Shown: positions 23,300 to 34,950, counted from the first letter of the stretch. The stretch: 64,000 bases of DNA from Procambarus clarkii (GCF_040958095.1 NC_091173.1:14417482-14481481); one strand, 5' to 3'. Numbers and translations are program-made. Notes: generated by a model from the letters alone, not told the origin.

Positions 23300-24940
23300 G
23301 CTTTCTAAAAGCTGTGTGATGTACTTGTTCAATTCAAAAATTTTGGATTTGGTTTTAAGTTTGAGGCATCATCATAACCTCTGGAAGGATATGCTTTTTT
23401 TTCTCTCTCACTCTCTCATGATTACAAGACAAATAAACTGAAAGGGAGAGGGTTGTTTCTGCACTTTGTGTGGGCTTTTATCATCACTTTAGTGAAGCAC
23501 TATATATGTTTGTTTGTCTTTATGTGTTTTTATTAATGTGTATTGTATACTGTAGTGTGATAAGCACATTACGTTTAGATAATTTATCTATGGGGTAAAT
23601 AAAAGATTTTACTAAGGACAAAGGAAAGTGTTCGACTCCTCCTCCATGCCATCTGAATTAATGGTAAAGCACGAAAATGCAGGTAAACTACAGAGACTTT
23701 AAGGCCTGCATTAATGCCAGGTTTTGTGTCATAAGGAAAAGTGCTGCATTTAAATAACAATTCTTACCTGCTTCTGGGATCATACACTTAAACTTTGCTC
23801 CTTCACCTTTGGTATACATCCGAACTTCTCCAAAAACTCTGATTGCCATCTATTTTCAATCTGTTATGAAAGCCCAATAGCAACATTCTATTGCTATAGC
23901 AACAATAGCATCATATCTTCCTGACCAGAGTGACAGCTTAAAATAGTCACTCGTTGTGGACTTAGCAACTGCATCAGTCATGCCATTACTAACTGATTGC
24001 ACTAAATTTCCTCAATATCTGTAATATATTGTACACTGCAATATCATTTGAACAACGTATGGAAATACTAGTTGGCTTTGTTTCTCTTGGATGAATTCAC
24101 ACTTCAGGACTTGCACCTCAGTGGCTCTGCTGACTTACATCACTGACATGTCTTAGGACACAGACACATGGCCTGGCTTCTGGGAGATTGCCAAATAACA
24201 CTGACCTAATCCCTTATATAACTGTACCGACCATTACCAATTAGCAGCCCCTAGTAACAGAAGTTCAGAGTAAGGAAGCTCTTTCACTTACGGGGTGGTG
24301 GTGTGGCAAAAATACACTTGAGGCTTGTGACCTCTTATGGTTTTATGAGGTAACTTGACTCATTCTTGGACTTCGATACTCCTATCTAGGGTTTCCAAGC
24401 TTAGAAGGTTTCAGAGCATCTATGCCAGTTGATTTGCATACCTCTTGCCCTCTTTCCATATTAGGTATAGTTCAGGGTAAACCTTTCCTGGTACTTATCA
24501 AATTGTACCTAGTTGGGCAGTGCTGCATGACTTGATCAGAGGAGTAGGAGTGAAGTAATTACATGTGGTTGTAGTTCATTGTGCGTGCTTTAGGTCATTT
24601 GGGTACAAATTTCAGCACAGTTTTCAGATTTATACTATTTATTAAACGAGTGTGGTATTCAGTGAACATTTCTGGTTAGTTCTGGGCTATTTAAGCTCCT
24701 TTTTAGGTTGGATGAGGATCAGTGTTTATGCATATAAATCTCTTGCATCTAACCATTCCTATTGGTGTGACCTGCCAGCCCATCCTCCTGTTTAGTTAGT
24801 ACTTACAGTAATGATGAGGACCATAGTACATATTTGACATAACGAACAGTTAGAAAGAAGAAATCGTTACTACAAAATTTGGACAAACCAGAAAAAGATT
24901 TTGTATTATGTTGCAAAGACAACCTAAACTAGCCTAACCT
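23300..24940. other. Unassigned intergenic DNA
   Basis: No supported coding frame, tRNA or clear repeat family. The composition becomes more GC-balanced than in the gene to the left. Confidence 0.5.
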
Positions 24941-24942
24941 TA

Positions 24943-25085
24943 TGAACAAATCCACAAGGGCTGTGACAAGGGTTCAAACCTACGTCCGAGAGGATCCCAG
25001 ACGCTGCCTTAATTGACTGAGCTACGATACAGTTAAAAGAATTGCAACCGGGAAATCATCCTGATCTACTGCGGGTCTTGTAGCC
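24943..25085 (-). mobile_element. SINE family 1 (tRNA-derived), minus copy
   Basis: It is the reverse complement of the unit at 25100-25275, with box B (GGTTCAAACC at 24971-24980) and box A (TTGACTGAGCTAC at 25013-25025) on the minus strand. With its neighbour it forms a long inverted repeat joined by about 20 bases. Confidence 0.85.
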
Positions 25086-25099
25086 TCTCCTGCAGCTGT

Positions 25100-25275
25100 C
25101 TAGGAGAGGCTGCAGGACTCGTGATAGATCAGGATGATTTCCCAGTTGCGATTCTTTTAACCATGTCGTAGCTCAGTCGATTAAGGCAGTGTCTGGGATC
25201 CTCTCGGACGTAGGTTCGAACTCTCGTCACGGCTCTTGTGGATTTGTTCATTTGATGCATCATGCTATTGTGATT
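25100..25275 (+). mobile_element. SINE family 1 (tRNA-derived), plus copy
   Basis: The tRNA-like part is 25162-25233: TCGTAGCTCAGTCGATTAAG (A box) and TAGGTTCGAACTC (B box). It is followed by the non-tRNA tail CTTGTGGATTTGTTCATTTG and a TGATGCATCATGCTATTGTG end. Acceptor stem pairing is poor and no clean anticodon arm exists, so it is not a functional tRNA. Confidence 0.88.
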
Positions 25276-25367
25276 TTTGTGTGTAATGAAGTAAGGGCGA
25301 AGAGGTAGAACAGCCTATTGGCAGAGCTCGGATGCATGGGGGAATTGCGTAAAACCCTGGTTTGTGT

Positions 25368-25550
25368 CTCAGAGAGGCTGCAGGACCCAAGGTAGATCAG
25401 GATGATTTCCCGGTTGCAATTCTTTTAACCATGTCGTAGCTCAGTCGATTAAGGCAGCATCTGGGATCCTTTCAGACGTAGGTTCGAACCCTTGTCACGG
25501 CTCTTGTGGATTTGTTCATTTGATGCATCATGCTATTGTGATTTCTGTGT
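25368..25550 (+). mobile_element. SINE family 1, second plus copy
   Basis: Nearly identical to the copy at 25100, including the AGGCTGCAGGACCC leader, A box, B box (TAGGTTCGAACCC) and GATGCATCATGCTATTGTG tail. Two same-strand copies about 270 bp apart with shared flanks point to a local duplication. Confidence 0.88.
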
Positions 25551-25559
25551 GTAACCTAA

Positions 25560-27055
25560 CCTTCCTAGGCCTAATATAGTATATATATGTGCTATACTAG
25601 GCCTAGGAATATTTTAAATTTGTTTTTTAGCTTTATTTTTTGTCAGACTATCCAGTGAATAGTACCAAATTCTACTAATTGCCTTTTATGTCGATTGTAT
25701 TATGTTGCACATAATTACAAAAAGTACTCTCTAAACAGGAGGATAGGTTGGACCTGCAGGGAATGGCCAGTTACTGAGTGCCAGGAGAGGTTTGTGTACC
25801 TCATTTTGTTTCACTGAGGCTGAAGGCTGCATTCAACTATCTTGGGTTTAATATGGTGTTTGTTACTTTTAGTCATCCCTGTTGGTGCTGGATTCTAGAG
25901 TTCCTGACCAGAATCCAATGATTAATTTGCTTGTTTCCTAGATTCCCAAATCACAGCATGAATGACACTGGCTTCCCAGGTAAGTATCCCAGTTACCAGG
26001 GAAATTATCTCAAAATACTTATCAGGCATGTACCCCCTACACCCAAAGCATGTTTCCTGACTCATTAGGTGAATTCCGTAGTTCCCTAGGTGAATTTTTC
26101 CTGGATCACCTGACAGTTGATTCGTTAAGGTGAGTCAGCTCATATATAACTTCTGGCTTCTAATTTCTGGAAACTTGCTTCATTACAGACACTTGCTCTT
26201 CTTTGCCTACCTTAGGTCGTGGGGTTTCTGGAGATCCATGAGCATCCTTGCATTTCGGTTCCTGCCTGTTCCACCCCATCTTTGACAGTGGTGTGTGGCC
26301 TTTGAGCAGTTTTCATGCTTCTGAGGATTCCAGTCCAGGCTCCTGGGTCATGTTCTTCAGCTATCCATTTCACATGAGTAAGTGTAATTCACTTTTGTTT
26401 ACATAGTCTCCTATAGGCTTCATGGTGGGCAAGCTGGCTGGTGTGGGAGGGCTTGCTCTTACTGACCCTCGGGTTAGTGGGCATCAGGTAGTTCAGAATT
26501 GTCTGGTAATAGTTTCCCCCCAAAATGTAGGATAGTTAAATGTTATGCGATTGACCTTGGCAGTGGGTTATGCTTGTGTCCTGGGGGTGGTGCCCATTTT
26601 CTTATGTTGCTCATTTAGTGATATGTATCATGTTTTTTATGTATTTTGTTTGTGAAGATTTTTATAGTATTAGAACAGTGATTTGGGTAAAAATATTTGG
26701 TGATGTTCTTGGGTAATTCAGGCTTTAGGGACCCAAAACAAAAAAATCCATCCCAGCCACATTAGCAGAATGTTAGATAGTTGTTGCGAATAAAGACTCA
26801 GATTCTGATATAAATGGCTTCAGTTTTGACTGAATTAGCCAGGTCTACAGCAGTGTAAACCCGACTTACCTTCATAGGTATAAAATGAAAATTATCTCGC
26901 AGCGGTCCCACTTGCTTGGTCAGAATTCCATCTCTTCTCTCGATTCAGCTGGCTAACACAGGTTTCTCATTCTACACTCTTGACAAAATAGGGTGACATT
27001 GTCACTTTTGATGAGGTGATGTGCCTTTATATTATGGGGGATGTTCTAGTATGTG
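25560..27055. other. Unassigned intergenic DNA
   Basis: No coding frame or named repeat could be supported. Many direct CCAGGTAAGT/CCAGTTACC-like words suggest an old decayed repeat. Confidence 0.45.
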
Positions 27056-27059
27056 TATA

Positions 27060-27205
27060 TAAGAACATAAGAATCAAGGACACTTACGGGCTCACTATAG
27101 CCCGTGCTACATGGACATTTCGTTCTGAGTAGCTAAATCTAAAATGACAACAACAAGGAAACTGCAGAAGGCCTATTGGCCCATGCATATATGCTCCAAG
27201 GTTTC
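27060..27205 (-). mobile_element. LINE 3' tail with terminal ACGGGC hairpin
   Basis: Minus-strand order: CATGGGCCAATAGGCCTTC, a GTTGTT run, ATTTAGCTACTCAGAACG, then the hairpin ending GAGCCCGTAAG. A TTCTTATGTTCTTATA end follows. The stem is ACGGGCT/AGCCCGT (27084-27103). The same order occurs at 29.5 kb. Confidence 0.7.
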
Positions 27206-27439
27206 ATAGTACTGTATGTATATTTTCAGAGGTTGGTCTAGTTCGTATATGTTCCAAGATGGCTTTCTCAACTCGGATGCCAAAAAGTCAGGATGCTTAC
27301 AAAAAGAAAAGGTTTCAGAAATTGTTAATTGTTACTTTCTGTAACGGGTGGCACGTAGGCCAATGGAAAGGGGTGAATTGGAGTGCACTTGGGTGGCGAG
27401 GGGTGTATTGGAGTGGCATAGAGTTTACTGGAGTGCTAT

Positions 27440-27735
27440 TAACCTGCTTGATAGCTACTTGATACCTGCTTCATTGGGTTCAGGGAGTTCCACTCCACAA
27501 GCCAGGCTTGACTTTTGAGAGCTTGGTCCAACAGGCTGTTGCTTGGAGCGGCCCGCAGGCCCAGATATCCACCACAGCCCGATTGGTTCGGCAGTTCTTG
27601 AAGAAAATAATCTAGTTTTCTCTTGAAGATGTCCACGGTTGTTCCGGCAATATTTCTTATACTCGCTGGGAGGTTGAACAACCGTGGACCTCTGACGTTT
27701 ATAGTGTTCTCTGATTGTGCCAATGACACCCCTAC
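27440..27735 (-). mobile_element. LINE remnant, reverse transcriptase C-terminus
   Basis: The minus-strand frame encodes RGPRLFNLPASIRNIAG, then FKRKLDYFLQELP and LRAAPSNSLLDQ. This is the usual end of a reverse transcriptase in CR1/Jockey-like elements (GxxLFNxLPxxIR...FKrxLDxFL). About 95 residues are open. Confidence 0.75.
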
Positions 27736-27990
27736 TCTTCACTGGTTCTATTCTGCATTTTCTTCCATATCGTTCACTCCATTACGTTGTTATTTTACTG
27801 TGTCGATTTGGTTCATGGCCCTCCAGTATTTTCCACATGTATATTATATGATATCTGTGATATATTATCTGATATTGAGTGCATTGGGGTGGCTGTGTGT
27901 GTATTAAAGTGAAGAAGAGTGCCATATGGTGGTTGGAAACGTACTGGAATATTTGAAAATTTATGGTAGTACGTAATAGAGAGTATACAG

Positions 27991-28163
27991 GCGATGAGTC
28001 ACAATAACGTGGCTAAAGTAAGTTGACCAGACCACACACTAGAAGGTGAAGGGGCGACGACGTTTCGGTCCGGCCTGAACCATTCTCAAGTCGATTGAAA
28101 ATGGTCCAGGACGGACCGAAACGTCGTCGTCCCTTCACTTTCTAGTGTGTGGTCTGGTCAATT
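27991..28163. mobile_element. Fold-back MITE, GACGACGTTTCGGTCC family
   Basis: The outer part GCGATGAGTCACAATAACGT is followed by inverted arms of CACACACTAGAAGGTGAAGG and GACGACGTTTCGGTCC around a short centre near 28095. The right outer motif is missing, so the copy is truncated at its right end. Confidence 0.88.
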
Positions 28164-28222
28164 AGGGAGTATAATATGGTTTCGGGAGTATATTGGGTGT
28201 CGGGAAGTGTATTGGGGTGACA

Positions 28223-28283
28223 GTTATCTTGTGATGATTTCGAGGCTCAACGATCCCGCGGCCCGGTTCCCAACCAGGACTCC
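28223..28283 (-). mobile_element. Truncated tail of SINE family 2 / partner LINE
   Basis: Only the 3' tail (GATGATTTCGAGGCTCAACG...CCCGCGGCCCGG, read on +) is present, without the tRNA head. It could be the end of the LINE rather than the SINE. Confidence 0.6.
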
Positions 28284-28289
28284 TAAAGT

Positions 28290-29480
28290 TCATTCTCCTG
28301 GCGGCGAAAAAATAAACAAAGCCGCCATAACTGGCGAAAGATGTACAGGTTTCGTAAGTAGTTGTGTAAATGCTTGGTGAATCCTGGCCTTGGTTCCCAA
28401 GAACACCCCGACGTAACAATTGTACCAGTTGGTGCTATACCTATTTTTCAATATAGGATAAACTACTCGATCGGACTCTACTGAGGGAGCCATAAGGTCC
28501 TGTTAGTCAAACACTGTGTCTCCTCTTTGCTGGATTGTACCTGAGTTGACTGTTACTCTTGTTTTTGACAGAAAATTGAATATCCATCGCCCTACTTTTT
28601 ACCTGTAATTCCTACCGACCTCGACCTCATTGAAATACAGTTTACTTACAGCTTGAACTTTTTAAATGAACAAATTCTACCACTTTCTCTACCTTTCTAA
28701 TCTCCGTGTCTCGCTTCTTTCCATCCTCGCCTTTCATTTCCCGCTCCATCATCTTTCTCCATATATTCTCTTAATTCCTTTTATCCTTTGTCACCACTTA
28801 ACTACCCTTTATTCTAACCACGTTCTCGTAGTTTTCAATCCTCCTCTCTCCTCCTTCCTCAATTACCCTTCCATCCCATACAATTTCTTCTTCCCCAGCC
28901 ACTCTTTCCATCTCCCCTTACCTCCTATTATCCCCCCCCCCCTCACCAGATCAACTCCCTCGCCCTCTCTCCCTCCCCGTGATGGTGTGGGAGATGGCCT
29001 CACCAGAGGGCACTACTTGGTATTCATGGAGGACGCAGCCTGGGGCTCGTCTGCTGCTGCTACTCCTGAGCCACTGTTGCTGCTGCTGATGCTGTTAAAG
29101 ATACTGTTACTGATGTTGCACTACTTTTTATGTTTGCTGTTAACATTGCTCGCATGTTGGTGCTGCTGCTACAGATGTGGCTGTTATTGCAGACCTACTG
29201 GTGTTGAAGGAGTTCCTGATGGTGCACCTCGAACTACTAATGTCGTGACTCAAATATTAGGTCTGTTCAAATTAGCTAACAGAACCATTAATGTCATTCA
29301 GTAATTGTAACGAAAATACGGAAGAAAACAATAAGCCACCAGGAGAACACGGCGCGAGGGTGGTGTTACACTAAAGTATTTTCTGGTGTGGGTCCCGAGT
29401 CTTGACCCGCCGCACTGAGAGGGGCCGTATCAGGTGGTGTGATTTCTAAGTCACGTGCCAAAATACAAAATAATCCATGA
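28290..29480. other. Unassigned, pyrimidine-rich
   Basis: This holds a long CT-rich stretch (28660-28980) and CTG-rich DNA (29050-29180). The 212-residue open frame across it is low complexity with no recognisable domain and is not called a gene. Confidence 0.5.
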
Positions 29481-29489
29481 TGGAAATGG

Positions 29490-29640
29490 CATACGTTTAC
29501 GGGCTCACCATAGCCCGTGGTACATGGAAATGTTAGTTCCGAATAGCTAAATCTGAAACAACATGCAGAGGTTCTATTGGTCCATGCGAGGCAGCTCCTA
29601 TTGATGTGCAAGCAAATTCATTGATGCCTATGTCTAAGCA
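29490..29640 (-). mobile_element. LINE 3' tail with terminal ACGGGC hairpin
   Basis: Minus strand: CACATCAATAGGAGCTGCCT, CATGGACCAATAGAACCTC, a TTGTTT block, GATTTAGCTATTCGG, then ACGGGCTATGGTGAGCCCGT. Same layout as at 27.1 kb. Confidence 0.75.
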
Positions 29641-29649
29641 TACATTTCG

Positions 29650-30690
29650 TTTACCTTTCGATGATTCCGAGGATCAACGAACCCCGCGGCCCGGTCACTG
29701 GCCAGGCCTCGTGGTTGGTGGTCAATCAGGCTGTTGGACGCGGCTGCTCGCAGCCTAACGTGAGTCACATCCTGGTTGATCAGGTATTCTTTGGAGGGGT
29801 TTATCAATATCTCTTTTGAACACTGTGAGCGGTGTGCCAGTTATGCCCCTTATGTATAGAGGGAGTGTGTTGAAAAGACTTGGGCCTCTGATGTTGACAG
29901 AATTCTCTCGCAACGTACCTATTGCACCTCAGTTTGTCAACGAAGCTATTTTGCACATCCTGCCATGCCTCCTGGTCTCTCGTGGTGTTATTTCCATTTA
30001 CAGATTTGGAACCAGTCTTTCTAGTATTTTCCCGGTGTAAATTATTGTCTCCCTCGCCTGAGCTCTAGGGAATACAGATATATATATTTTTAAACTATCC
30101 CAATAATTTAGTTTGCATGCTCTTTAGGTCAGCAATTTCTCCAGCTCTGAATGGAGCTCTTAGTATTAGTATGGGGCTCAACAGTATTCCACTCTAGAGA
30201 GCATTAGTGTCTTGAAAAGTATCATCATTGATATGGCATCTCTTGTTTGAAAGGTTCTTGCAATCCAACCTGTCATTTCTTTTGCAGTTATGACAGCTAT
30301 TTTATTGTGTTCTTTGAAAGAAAGATCCGACATGATTATTCCAAAATTTCTTTTACATTGTTTTTTCTTTCAATAATGGGGGTTGTCTGCGTTTTATATG
30401 TGGTTTCTGCTTTGAATTTTCGTTTTTTTTCATAGCGCAGTAACTAGAACTTATCCTCATTAAACATGTTATTTTCTGTGGTCCATTGGGAGACCTGATT
30501 AACATCATGTTTGCTGTGTCCTCTATATTGTCTACTCTCATGAAAATCCTAGTCTCATCTGCCAAGGATGATACGGTACTATTGTTTGTATCTTTGTCTA
30601 TATTATCATTATGAGGATGAGGAAAAGTACCTGAGCGAGCACAGTACCCCGAGGGACTGAGGTTTTCACGGTGAATGATGCGGATTTTAC
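29650..30690 (-). mobile_element. Degenerate LINE, reverse transcriptase to 3' tail
   Basis: Read on the minus strand across frameshifts it gives: an RGTVLA-type palm motif near 30655; ADETRIFMRVDNIEDTA (the F-A-D-D box with the second D changed to E) at about 30510-30565; IIMSDLSFKEH-type and MTGWI wording near 30260-30350; and a C-terminal region near 29750-29950. The 3' end (29655-29712) is the tail shared with SINE family 2. Many stops mean it is dead. Confidence 0.72.
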
Positions 30691-30992
30691 TGTGTTGACT
30701 ATAACACTCTGTGTTATGTTTGTTAGGAAGTTAAAAGATCCATCTCCCTACTTTACTAGTAATTACATTTTGTGTGCGATAACACCTTGGTCAAATTTGT
30801 CGATCATTTGGGGCGATAACACTAATGTTACCCGGTGATTTGTTCCCTAAATCAACTCCCAACATGGAAGGTGAGTAGGACGAGAGGTTACTCAGGTATT
30901 TATAGAATGTGATCCTCTCCAGTGATAAGGTTAGCCTGAGGCGTGAGGTCTACCCCCCAGGTCAGGTGGCCATCAGGATAGCGTTGAGCCTC

Positions 30993-31075
30993 AGGTTCAA
31001 GTATGTTTATTGAGACAAGAAAAAAATACATCTTACAGGGATAGAGTAGCTTAGGCTATTTCTACCCCCCATGAG
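30993..31075 (-). mobile_element. LINE 3' end (AATAAACATACTTGAA type)
   Basis: On the minus strand it reads GGGTAGAAATAGCCTAAGCT, ACTCTATCCCTG, TGTCTCAATAAACATACTTG. An AATAAA close to the end is typical of a retroelement 3' end. A second copy is at 63831-63908. Confidence 0.65.
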
Positions 31076-31079
31076 CCTC

Positions 31080-32560
31080 AGGTCAGGGTGGGGTCAGGTG
31101 GTGTGGGGTCCCAGGGGCACAACGCCTACAATGGTAGTGTCTGAAGGCAAGAGTCACCGAGCACTAGTAGTTGTGAAGGCACAAGACTAGTTAATAAGGT
31201 CATTCATCCTAAGGTGTGTTCGATGAAACACCCGGGGAGGGGGACACTCACCCTCAGAATCTCAACATTTCCTGCCTCATCCTAATCAAATAACAACAGC
31301 TCAATTTGCCACAATTAACCTGACATTTCGAAAGTCAATGAAAACGAACGAACTTTTTGTTGTTGTTGCAACCGATAAAACAATATTGGCGATTTTACAG
31401 CAATAATCCAAACTCCCGCCAACCATCCCGTCCCAACCTTAATCAGATTTGTTTGGCGAGCTCTACGGGATTGAACTATTTGTTAAACTAGAATCATGCA
31501 TGAGGCTGCCGATCTTTAAACTCGAAACACGCTTCTGTTTGTTTTTGCTTCCAGGCATAGTTACAGCCGAGTCAGAAAGATGATCGAATTTTATTTATAG
31601 GACTTAATATTTTGTGTACGAATAATATGTGCTTTATTGTTTGTGTCCTCTTCTCTCCCTTCCCTACCTCTAGCCAGGAGGGAGAGAGAGAGAGAGGGGG
31701 GGGGGTATCACCTCTGGTACAATTGTAGGGACCCATAGCCTCAGAGAAGAAAATAAAGGGTATATGTATGCTGTATAGAAAGGGGGTATCCGGCTGTACC
31801 CCGGGTCTCTTCCATCCTATTTCCACCCTTTCCTCACTCTTCATCCCATTCCTCCCCCCCCCCCCCTTCCCTTTAACCCACTCATCAACCTTTCTCCTCC
31901 CTGCTGCTTCCCCCCCCCCCTCCCCCATCTCCCCCTACTCTCAGAAAATGTATTATTAAGAAGCACTAAAACAACTTTAAACAACTCTGAAAATGTCCTT
32001 TTGTATCTGTCAACTTTGTCTTTTATCTTGTTCTTTTATTTTCTCCCCCATCCCTCGTCCTCCCCTCTTCCAAATAAATCGTAGATATGCCAGAACGAAC
32101 TTCAGCTTAAAGGGTTTTAAATATACGAAATGTATTTAATTACAAAGTTGCTGAAGCTAACTGAACTCCCATTTTTTAATGTAAATATGACGAGAAAAAT
32201 GAGTGAATAGTCATACCATTAAGCTATTAATCCTCGAAAGGCGGGGCTTAATACCTAAACTTCACCCCCCTCCCCCCCAGCAAGCACATTTATACGAAGG
32301 TGTACACACAGCACAGTGTTCAAGTCTAGGATAATCCCAAATAATAAAAGTTCTTATATCGAAGTGTAATACACGACACTAACAGGTACAGACACTGAAT
32401 ATTCTGGGAATAAACAATCCCAAACTGATGTTCCTCACGACAGAATCGACAATTTTGTATATATCACTAGAGTAGGTGATTATTGGTCTGAGAGTTTGTA
32501 ATATTGTGTTTGAAAGTCACCCCAAAGGTCACGGGATAAACTCACCTCCAAATGTCAAAG
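31080..32560. other. Unassigned intergenic DNA with poly(C)/poly(T) patches
   Basis: C-rich stretches at 31853-31925 and 32266-32278, and a GA/G run at 31680-31707. No gene or named repeat can be supported. Confidence 0.45.
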
Positions 32561-32639
32561 AATTAAGGTCGCCATGAAGTTTTGATAAAGGCAGAGCAAG
32601 GTTTGATGACCCGGGGTTGTGAATACGGAGGATTCGGTC

Positions 32640-32846
32640 ACAATCACCCGAGTTGTGGCATTTGATATAACGGTGACGCTCGTCGTGAGTGTCGACGTCT
32701 GTCTGTTGCGTCTAGGACTCTGTTGAGCTTAGTGTACGTCTGTTGAGACGCGATCGGTACTGCCTTCGGTACACTGTGAGATCTCCACAACGCCTCGATT
32801 CCTCAGGGACACCACCGTCCCAGTTACAGCCCCGCTCCTGTGCCAG
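32640..32846 (+). other. Candidate orphan 5' exon
   Basis: A CpG-containing stretch ends at a strong donor, TGCCAG|GTAAGT (32841-32852). It has the look of a noncoding first exon, but no acceptor, start codon or partner exon is identified, and a LINE tail begins immediately after it. Confidence 0.2.
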
Positions 32847-32857
32847 GTAAGTCCACA

Positions 32858-32935
32858 ACGGGCTCACCATAGCCCGTACTACTTGGAACTTTTTGTTCCA
32901 AGTTGCGAATCTTAAACAACAACAACAGCCTCAAT
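32858..32935 (-). mobile_element. LINE 3' tail with two hairpins
   Basis: Hairpin ACGGGCTCACCATAGCCCGT (read on +, 32859-32878) lies next to a second stem, CTACTTGGAAC...GTTCCAAGT, and then an (AAC)n run. Same family as at 27.1, 29.5 and 59.0 kb. Confidence 0.75.
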
Positions 32936-32959
32936 TCCAGCTCATGTCGTACTCTTTCC

Positions 32960-33372
32960 CCCATGACATTCCTCGTACTAGCGTAAATGATGGGAAATTG
33001 CTCCGCCTTCACTAGACTGCATCGCCACACGCATTTAATAGAGCAACGCCCTGATCCATATTGACGGAACTGTATTGTCCCACAGTCGAGCACCCAATCA
33101 CAGAATGTCAATGATTTTCAGAAGGATCGGAAGTCTTGCTTTCGTAATATTGCTCAGAGTCGCCTGTTCCTCCATGGAATGCCTGAATCCGATACCTCTG
33201 ATGTCGCTTGCTGTATGCCGTTTTGCTCTCGTATTGGCTTCCAGGGCGATATTTAGGACCTTTCGAAAATCCCACAACACAGACAGCGCTGTGTACTGTG
33301 TTATGAAGTCAGTGTAGTGCATGTAATACACAGTTTTACCCGGCTTGGTGCCTTCTTTTGACAATTATTCTT
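32960..33372 (+). mobile_element. RNase H-type LINE, decayed 3' end
   Basis: Its + strand parallels the copy at 44.7-45.0 kb. LIEQRPDPY...NCIVPQS matches LMERRPAPYCPSCIVPLTV; CSRIG/GFQGDI-like wording matches CSRIGILGDI; and the end GGCTTGGTGCCTTCTTTTGA is nearly identical. The coding part has stops and frameshifts. Confidence 0.7.
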
Positions 33373-33679
33373 CGTACATTAGCGTAAAAAAAAACATACA
33401 AATTGTACGAAGCCCCTCGCATATTAATGGCATCCCTTGTGTATATGTATGAAGCCACTATTATATGTTAATTTAGCCCCCTTATCCATATTCATGGCAT
33501 CCTCCTCCCCCTCTATCCATATTCCTAAAGCCATTCATACATATTACTGCAACAGTTCATATGTATACATACATACGCTCTCTATATGAATCATTTTTCA
33601 ATAATTTTTAACTGTAAATAACGCTTTGTTGCTGCACTAACATGCATTATACTGTTGACAATTACATAAAAACAATACC

Positions 33680-33680
33680 A

Positions 33681-33760
<80 letters not shown>
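33680..33760. repeat. (TA)n microsatellite, left of fold-back element
   Basis: Pure TA dinucleotides directly abut the left terminal inverted repeat of the element at 33761. Confidence 0.95.
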
Positions 33761-33765
<5 letters not shown>

Positions 33766-34148
33766 GTACCTAGTAGCCAGAACTCACTTTTCAGCCTACT
33801 ATGCAAAACCCGATTTGCCTAATAAGCCAAGTTTTCATGAATTAATTGTTTTTCGACTACCTAACCTACCTAACCTAACCTAACCTACCTTTTTCGGCTA
33901 CCTAACCAAACCTAACCTATAAAGATAGGTTAGATTAAGTTAGGTAGGGTTGGTTAGGTTCGGCCATATATCTACGTTAATTTAAACTCCAATAAAAAAA
34001 AATTGACCTCATACATAATAAAATGGGTAGCTTTATCATTTCATAAGAAAAAAATTAGAGAAAATATATTAATTCAGGAAAACTTGGCTTATTAGGCAAA
34101 TTTGGCCTTGCAAAGTAGGCCGAGAAGTGCGTTCTGGCTACTAGGTAC

Positions 34149-34153
<5 letters not shown>
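33761..34153. mobile_element. Fold-back element with internal telomere-like CCTAA/TTAGG blocks
   Basis: Terminal inverted repeats of about 86 bp (33761-33846 and 34068-34153) start ATGTCGTACCTAGTAGCCAG and differ at only about ten positions. Inside are CCTAACC blocks (about 33859-33920) followed by TTAGGT blocks (33931-33960), meeting head to head near 33925. Both outer ends lie in (TA)n, so a TA target site is likely, as for Tc1/mariner-type MITEs. There is no coding capacity. Confidence 0.85.
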
Positions 34154-34238
<85 letters not shown>

Positions 34239-34304
34239 CACACATATACATACACACACATACATATACATACACACACATACATATACATACATACACA
34301 TACG
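34154..34304. repeat. (TA)n then ACACATACATA microsatellite
   Basis: A TA run to about 34225 grades into imperfect TATACACACATACA repeats to about 34304. The long Tyr-Ile frames are artefacts. Confidence 0.95.
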
Positions 34305-34309
34305 AGGGT

Positions 34310-34945
34310 TCAGCCCTTCCGTCTGCACGATGGACGACTCAACACGAGACATGAACAGTGAATGAAGCAAGTCTCGAGTGAAAACTTCGAACACGGTAGA
34401 CTCTAATTACAAGTCAAATACTGACGTTTGTAGAATTTAATGTCAATCCTTGACCAATGTCTTTTGAAATTGACGGTCTTTTATTCTTGACGATGGGCTG
34501 GAAAATGATGGACAAGTTCAATGAGTCCATCGAAGAGAAAAAGACAGCTGAAAGGACAGGTCGCTGCTGCTTCGTTGTTGCCAGTGAATCCTGACTGAGG
34601 CGCCGGAAGTTGAGCAATTAGCGGGAGGCGAGTTAGTGTTACGCTGACCGACGACCAGAGAGGACGTGGGCAAGTTTCGCCTCTGGGCAGGTTCATCAAC
34701 TATTGAATGTAAATAGTGTGTAGACCCAGTGTCATTCCACGAGGGCCGTGTAAGTTGTGTGTGCAAAACAAAATGTTAATGTGGGTAGCAAATTGTTATT
34801 GTTAAGGTTCAATGGCAAGTCAGCAGTGTCCTCCATGTTTTGTATTTTCAGAGTAAGTGAGGTCTAGGGGTGGTGTTGAGCTTGTATGGAATTGAATGAA
34901 AAAACGTACCATTTTGGTAAGGCTGGTGATATAATGTAAATAGCA
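34310..34945. other. Unassigned intergenic DNA
   Basis: No supported gene. A GC-balanced patch at about 34590-34760 has no clear splice signals. Confidence 0.45.
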
Positions 34946-34950
34946 GTAAC

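Noticed and set aside
25162-25233. A true tRNA gene
   Set aside because: A and B boxes are good, but the acceptor and anticodon stems do not pair properly and the same unit with the same non-tRNA tail occurs five times, so it is a SINE.
28666-29304. 212-residue open frame on the + strand
   Set aside because: It is CT-rich then CTG-rich low-complexity sequence with no domain, no plausible start context and no splice logic.
33591-34394. Tyr-Ile-rich proteins on both strands
   Set aside because: They are translations of the (TA)n microsatellites flanking the fold-back element.
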